This document shows positions 21,121-22,073 of a stretch of DNA of 22,073 bases, piece after piece (the stretch's first letter is position 1; each line of letters opens with the position of its first letter). Both the position numbers and the translations under genes were made by a program. The notes under the pieces are model-generated. The model did no database searches, was not told where the DNA came from, and saw nothing but the letters and a program-made list of their open reading frames with translations. The stretch lies in contig DATJYN010000050.1 of NCBI GenBank assembly GCA_035499575.1, positions 1 through 22,073 on the forward strand. Direction: 5' to 3'. Source of the DNA: RBG-16-66-20 sp035499575. GTDB taxonomy: Bacteria > Pseudomonadota > Gammaproteobacteria > Burkholderiales > SG8-39.

Positions 21121-21777
21121 ATGATCTCCGCCATGCGCTTCGTCTTCGTGATTGCCGCCGTATTGCTTGCCGCGCCCGTCTCGCATGCGCAAGCGCAGGA
21201 CGAGGATCCTGCAGTGCTGCTGATCGCGAGCCCCGCCTTCCGCGACCTGGACTTCCGTCAAACCGTGATACTGGCCGCGCCCGCTCCCAACGGCGGCCAT
21301 ATCGGCGTGATCCTCAACCGCCCGACCAAGCGCTCGCTCAGCAGCCTGTTCCCGGAGCATGAGCCATCGAAGAAAGTGATCGACCCGGTGTACTACGGCG
21401 GCCCGTTCTCGCGCGGCGCGCTGGTCGCGGTCGTGAAGACGCCCAACCCGCCGGGCGCGGGCGCCGTAATGCTGATGAAGAACCTCTACCTCGCGTTCCG
21501 GGTCACCACGATCGACCAGATCATCGAGACGACGCCGAACGACGCGCGCTACTTCGTCGGCTACGTCGGCTGGCGCCCGGGCGAACTGAAGAGCGAGATC
21601 GACCGGGGCGTCTGGTCGGTACTGAGCGCCGATCCGGACATCGTCTTCCGCAAGGACATGGACAACCTCTGGGAAGAACTGCTGATGCAGACCCGGAGAA
21701 TCCGCGCCGAAAACGACGGCCCCTACGCGGCAGCCTTCGCCGGCGCCTTGTCGAACGTCATCCTGCCGCTGCGGTAG
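21121..21777 (+). CDS. YqgE/AlgH (UPF0301) family protein with signal peptide, copy 2
   Basis: From ATG 21121 (MISAMRF) this gives 218 residues; ATG 21133 is an equally possible start. The N-terminus is a signal peptide (MRFVFVIAAVLLAAPVSHA, cleavage about residue 19 counted from 21133). It is followed by a YqgE domain: AVLLIASPAFRDLDFRQTVIL, IGVILNRPTKRSL, DPVYYGGPF and WRPGELKSEIDRGVWSVLSA...VFRKD...LWEEL. The two copies share order and motifs but differ through most positions, so the duplication is old. The start is 20 nt after the first copy's stop and has no Shine-Dalgarno sequence. The last 55 nt overlap the 3' end of clpB on the other strand; the final residues beyond the domain (NDGPYAAAFAGALSNVI) are coded there. 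Confidence 0.87.
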   Translation: MISAMRFVFVIAAVLLAAPVSHAQAQDEDPAVLLIASPAFRDLDFRQTVILAAPAPNGGHIGVILNRPTKRSLSSLFPEHEPSKKVIDPVYYGGPFSRGALVAVVKTPNPPGAGAVMLMKNLYLAFRVTTIDQIIETTPNDARYFVGYVGWRPGELKSEIDRGVWSVLSADPDIVFRKDMDNLWEELLMQTRRIRAENDGPYAAAFAGALSNVILPLR

Positions 21778-22073
21778 TCGACGCGCACGGTGTCCCTGGG
21801 CGCGAAGCGCCCCTCCAGGATCGTCTTGGCGAGCGGGTTCTCGATTTCGGACTGGATTGCCCGCTTGAGCGGCCGCGCGCCGTAGACCGGGTCGAAGCCG
21901 GCCTTCGCCAGTTCCGTGACCGCGGCCTCGGAAATGTCCAGGCCGTATTCCATCTTCGCCAGCCGCGCCGCCAGCAGCTTCAGCTGGATGCGCGCGATCG
22001 AGCGGATGTTCTCGTCCGCGAGCGCGTGGAACACCACGACCTCGTCGATGCGGTTGATGAATTCCGGCCGGAA
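21723..22073 (-). CDS. clpB: ClpB disaggregase, C-terminal end (5' part beyond the window)
   Basis: The open frame enters from the right edge and ends at TAG 21725-21723, giving the last 116 residues. They begin FRPEFINRIDEVVVFHAL and include GFDPVYGARPLKRAIQ and IENPLAKTILEGRF, the small D2 subdomain of ClpB with the sensor-2 GAR arginine. ClpB is the hexameric AAA+ unfoldase that, with DnaK, rescues aggregated proteins. HslU/ClpX do not fit this end sequence, and ClpA is less likely. The C-terminal tail ends in an alanine-rich APAKAAA. The last 55 nt overlap the second YqgE gene tail to tail, leaving no space for a terminator. Confidence 0.93.
   Translation of the reverse strand, partial: FRPEFINRIDEVVVFHALADENIRSIARIQLKLLAARLAKMEYGLDISEAAVTELAKAGFDPVYGARPLKRAIQSEIENPLAKTILEGRFAPRDTVRVDYRSGRMTFDKAPAKAAA

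Overview
The window is GC-rich and gene-dense. Its gene content (YqgE/AlgH, ClpB, phenol-degradation type outer-membrane protein, PaaH/PcaF, GcdH, DadA) fits a metabolically versatile betaproteobacterium, probably of the Burkholderiales or a related environmental lineage. That placement is inferred from protein style alone. I saw no rRNA, tRNA, CRISPR array, insertion sequence or phage gene.

Layout. (1) 1-2169, plus strand: the C-terminal part of a thiamine-diphosphate enzyme, then an AMP-forming acyl-CoA ligase. (2) 2170-2513: a 14-bp perfect hairpin, a 14-residue lysine-rich micropeptide gene on the minus strand, and its structured leader. (3) 2514-3338, minus: a stand-alone degenerate EAL domain, divergent from a crotonase and a DadA-like D-amino acid dehydrogenase that overlap by 4 nt (3384-5416). 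(4) 5413-14020, minus: nine tightly packed genes read as one operon. They encode a form-II CoxL-like molybdenum hydroxylase large subunit, a membrane-anchored trypsin-like protease, a MoxR AAA+ ATPase, a DUF58 protein, a VWA (BatA-like) protein, a DUF3291 protein, a Rid protein, a MOSC protein and an outer-membrane beta-barrel. (5) 14093-14533, minus: a UspA-like protein, divergent from paaH-pcaF (14588-17297). (6) 17322-19223, minus: an FHA protein and a PLP-dependent decarboxylase, divergent from gcdH and two tandem YqgE/AlgH proteins with signal peptides (19293-21777). (7) 21723 to the right edge, minus: the C-terminus of ClpB.

How the genes fit together. Much of the window serves acyl-CoA and aromatic/dicarboxylate catabolism: CoA ligase, crotonase, 3-hydroxyadipyl-CoA dehydrogenase, 3-oxoadipyl-CoA thiolase and glutaryl-CoA dehydrogenase. 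The most unusual unit is the nine-gene operon. It joins an orphan molybdo-subunit, with no FAD or 2Fe-2S partner in the window, to a MoxR/DUF58/VWA set and a MOSC protein. By analogy with CoxD/CoxE in CO dehydrogenase maturation, these could form a cofactor-maturation or quality-control system.

A second theme is how genes start. Several first-in-transcript genes have a TAnAAT-like -10 box 7-10 nt before an ATG and no Shine-Dalgarno sequence, as expected for leaderless mRNAs. Two genes with the same box further upstream do have strong Shine-Dalgarno sequences.
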